Below, piece by piece: positions 7,065 to 7,717 of a stretch of 7,717 nt of DNA. The notes beneath the pieces were generated by a model that was given only the letters and a program-made list of their open reading frames with translations, was not told the origin of the DNA and made no database searches. Position numbers and translations under genes: made by a program. Numbering within the stretch: the first letter of the stretch is position 1; the number at the start of each line of letters is the position of its first letter. Location: the NCBI GenBank assembly GCA_946530505.1, contig CAMNAD010000069.1, forward strand, positions 1 through 7,717, in the 5' to 3' direction. The DNA comes from an uncultured Bacteroidales bacterium (lineage in GTDB: Bacteria > Bacteroidota > Bacteroidia > Bacteroidales > UBA932).

Positions 7065-7717
7065 CTGCGCTCTGCCCGGCCAGCAGACCGGTGGCGAAGG
7101 CGCAGTGCAGGTTGTACCCGCCGGTGTCGCAGTCGATGTCGAGCATTTCTCCGCAGAAATGCAGCCCGGTCACCAGGCGGGATTCCAGAGTCTTTGCGAC
7201 TACCTCGTCGGTATCGACCCCTCCGGCGGTAACCACCGCTCTCTCATAACCCACATATCCTTCGATGTCGAAAATCCACTCTTTGAGGCACTTCGCTATT
7301 GTAGGGAGGTTGATCCACACTTTGGTGTCGGTGCGCCCCTTGCGTTCCAGAGTCATGATTCCCGGATTGCATGCGGTGAATGCCGGAATCAGATCCCAGG
7401 GCATGAGTTTCCCGAGGAGAATGCGGCATTTCTCCTTTTCGCGGACTCCGCGGCTTCGGGGGTCTTTGTCAATCTGTGTCCAAAGCTCCTTCACGCGGGC
7501 AGTGAGTTCAGTCAGACTGACTCCTGATTTCAAATCTATCACCATTTTGACGCGTGAACCGTTGATCAGGGCTTTGACCGCTTTACGACTGAGCTGGAAA
7601 CCAATGGGCCCTTCGATGCCGCCGTCGGTGAAGTCGATGTCTCCGAATTCGCTGCCGGCCTGCGTGCCTTCGACCAAAAGTTGCACGCCAACATTCTTCA
7701 GATGTATGTTCTGGAAT
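7024..7717 (-). CDS. HI0933/BaiN-family NAD(P)/FAD-dependent oxidoreductase (C-terminal part, runs off right edge)
   Basis: This is the C-terminal 230 residues or so of a flavoprotein of the HI0933/YhiN/BaiN family, which is usually about 400-420 residues long. The frame is open to the right edge, so the start and the N-terminal FAD-binding GxGxxG motif are outside the window; the GTG at 7686 is internal. Visible hallmarks include KNVGVQLLVEG near the edge, GGIEGPIGFQLSR, the inserted domain containing KLMPWDLIPAF, and AVVTAGGVDTDEV. The C-terminal FAD-contacting block has GLHFCGEMLDID (GEMLD at about 7152-7138) and TGGYNL (about 7125-7108), then GLLAGQSAA. Family members are named after BaiN, linked to bile-acid dehydroxylation in Clostridium, but most have no established substrate and none is claimed here. 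The last residues (roughly LLSSTREPRP) are encoded inside the tsaD 3' end and are probably a non-conserved tail. The gene is convergent with tsaD. Confidence 0.88.
   Translation of the reverse strand, partial: FQNIHLKNVGVQLLVEGTQAGSEFGDIDFTDGGIEGPIGFQLSRKAVKALINGSRVKMVIDLKSGVSLTELTARVKELWTQIDKDPRSRGVREKEKCRILLGKLMPWDLIPAFTACNPGIMTLERKGRTDTKVWINLPTIAKCLKEWIFDIEGYVGYERAVVTAGGVDTDEVVAKTLESRLVTGLHFCGEMLDIDCDTGGYNLHCAFATGLLAGQSAAKSLLSSTREPRP

Noticed and set aside
7053..7075. Possible hairpin GCAGA...TCTGC at the tsaD/flavoprotein junction, considered as a bidirectional terminator
   Set aside because: The stem is only 5 bp with a 13-nt loop and no T-run follows on either strand, so it is not a credible intrinsic terminator.
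7105..7527. Plus-strand open frame of 140 codons
   Set aside because: It is antisense to the conserved C-terminal part of the HI0933/BaiN-type flavoprotein and has no independent support.
1..7717. Search for a novel multi-gene system (defence, mobile element, biosynthetic cluster, CRISPR, retron)
   Set aside because: Every substantial stretch is accounted for by recognised housekeeping families. I saw no repeat arrays, transposase, integrase, reverse transcriptase or unassigned accessory genes.

Overview
The window looks like ordinary core-genome sequence from a member of the Bacteroidota, most likely the Bacteroidales. The evidence is a very large TamB of the Bacteroidota type, an MtaB-type methylthiotransferase, a Bacteroidetes-style FolB, and two matches to the Bacteroidota -7 promoter element TAnnTTTG in the only real intergenic gap. 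No genus can be fixed from sequence reading alone. Base composition is balanced to moderately GC-rich in the genes and AT-rich in the gap.

Layout. Positions 1 to about 5956 hold four tightly packed genes on the minus strand, transcribed right to left: tamB (envelope biogenesis), an RsmI-like SAM-dependent methyltransferase, folB (dihydroneopterin aldolase) and mtaB (tRNA methylthiotransferase, whose C-terminal part lies beyond the left edge). Neighbouring genes overlap by 8 nt, 28-64 nt (depending on the folB start) and 4 nt, which indicates one operon with probable translational coupling. An AT-rich divergent promoter region of about 90 bp (roughly 5957-6044) follows. On the plus strand comes tsaD (6045-7064), then a convergent HI0933/BaiN-type flavoprotein on the minus strand. 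Its C-terminus overlaps the tsaD 3' end by 41 nt, and its N-terminal part lies beyond the right edge.

How the genes relate. TsaD installs t6A at position 37 of ANN-decoding tRNAs. MtaB then adds a methylthio group to that base to give ms2t6A, so two consecutive steps of one tRNA modification pathway flank the divergent promoter. The RsmI-like protein is probably another RNA or small-molecule methylase, FolB belongs to folate synthesis, and TamB acts in the periplasm in outer-membrane protein or lipid transport. The mixture reads as housekeeping rather than as one dedicated system.

I found no mobile element, CRISPR array, tRNA or rRNA gene, or defence or biosynthetic cluster. The most notable points are the apparent lack of a normal start codon for the tamB membrane anchor (an ATA codon sits where ATG would be expected, behind a good Shine-Dalgarno sequence), the interlocked divergent promoters, and the divergent, short RsmI-like methylase.
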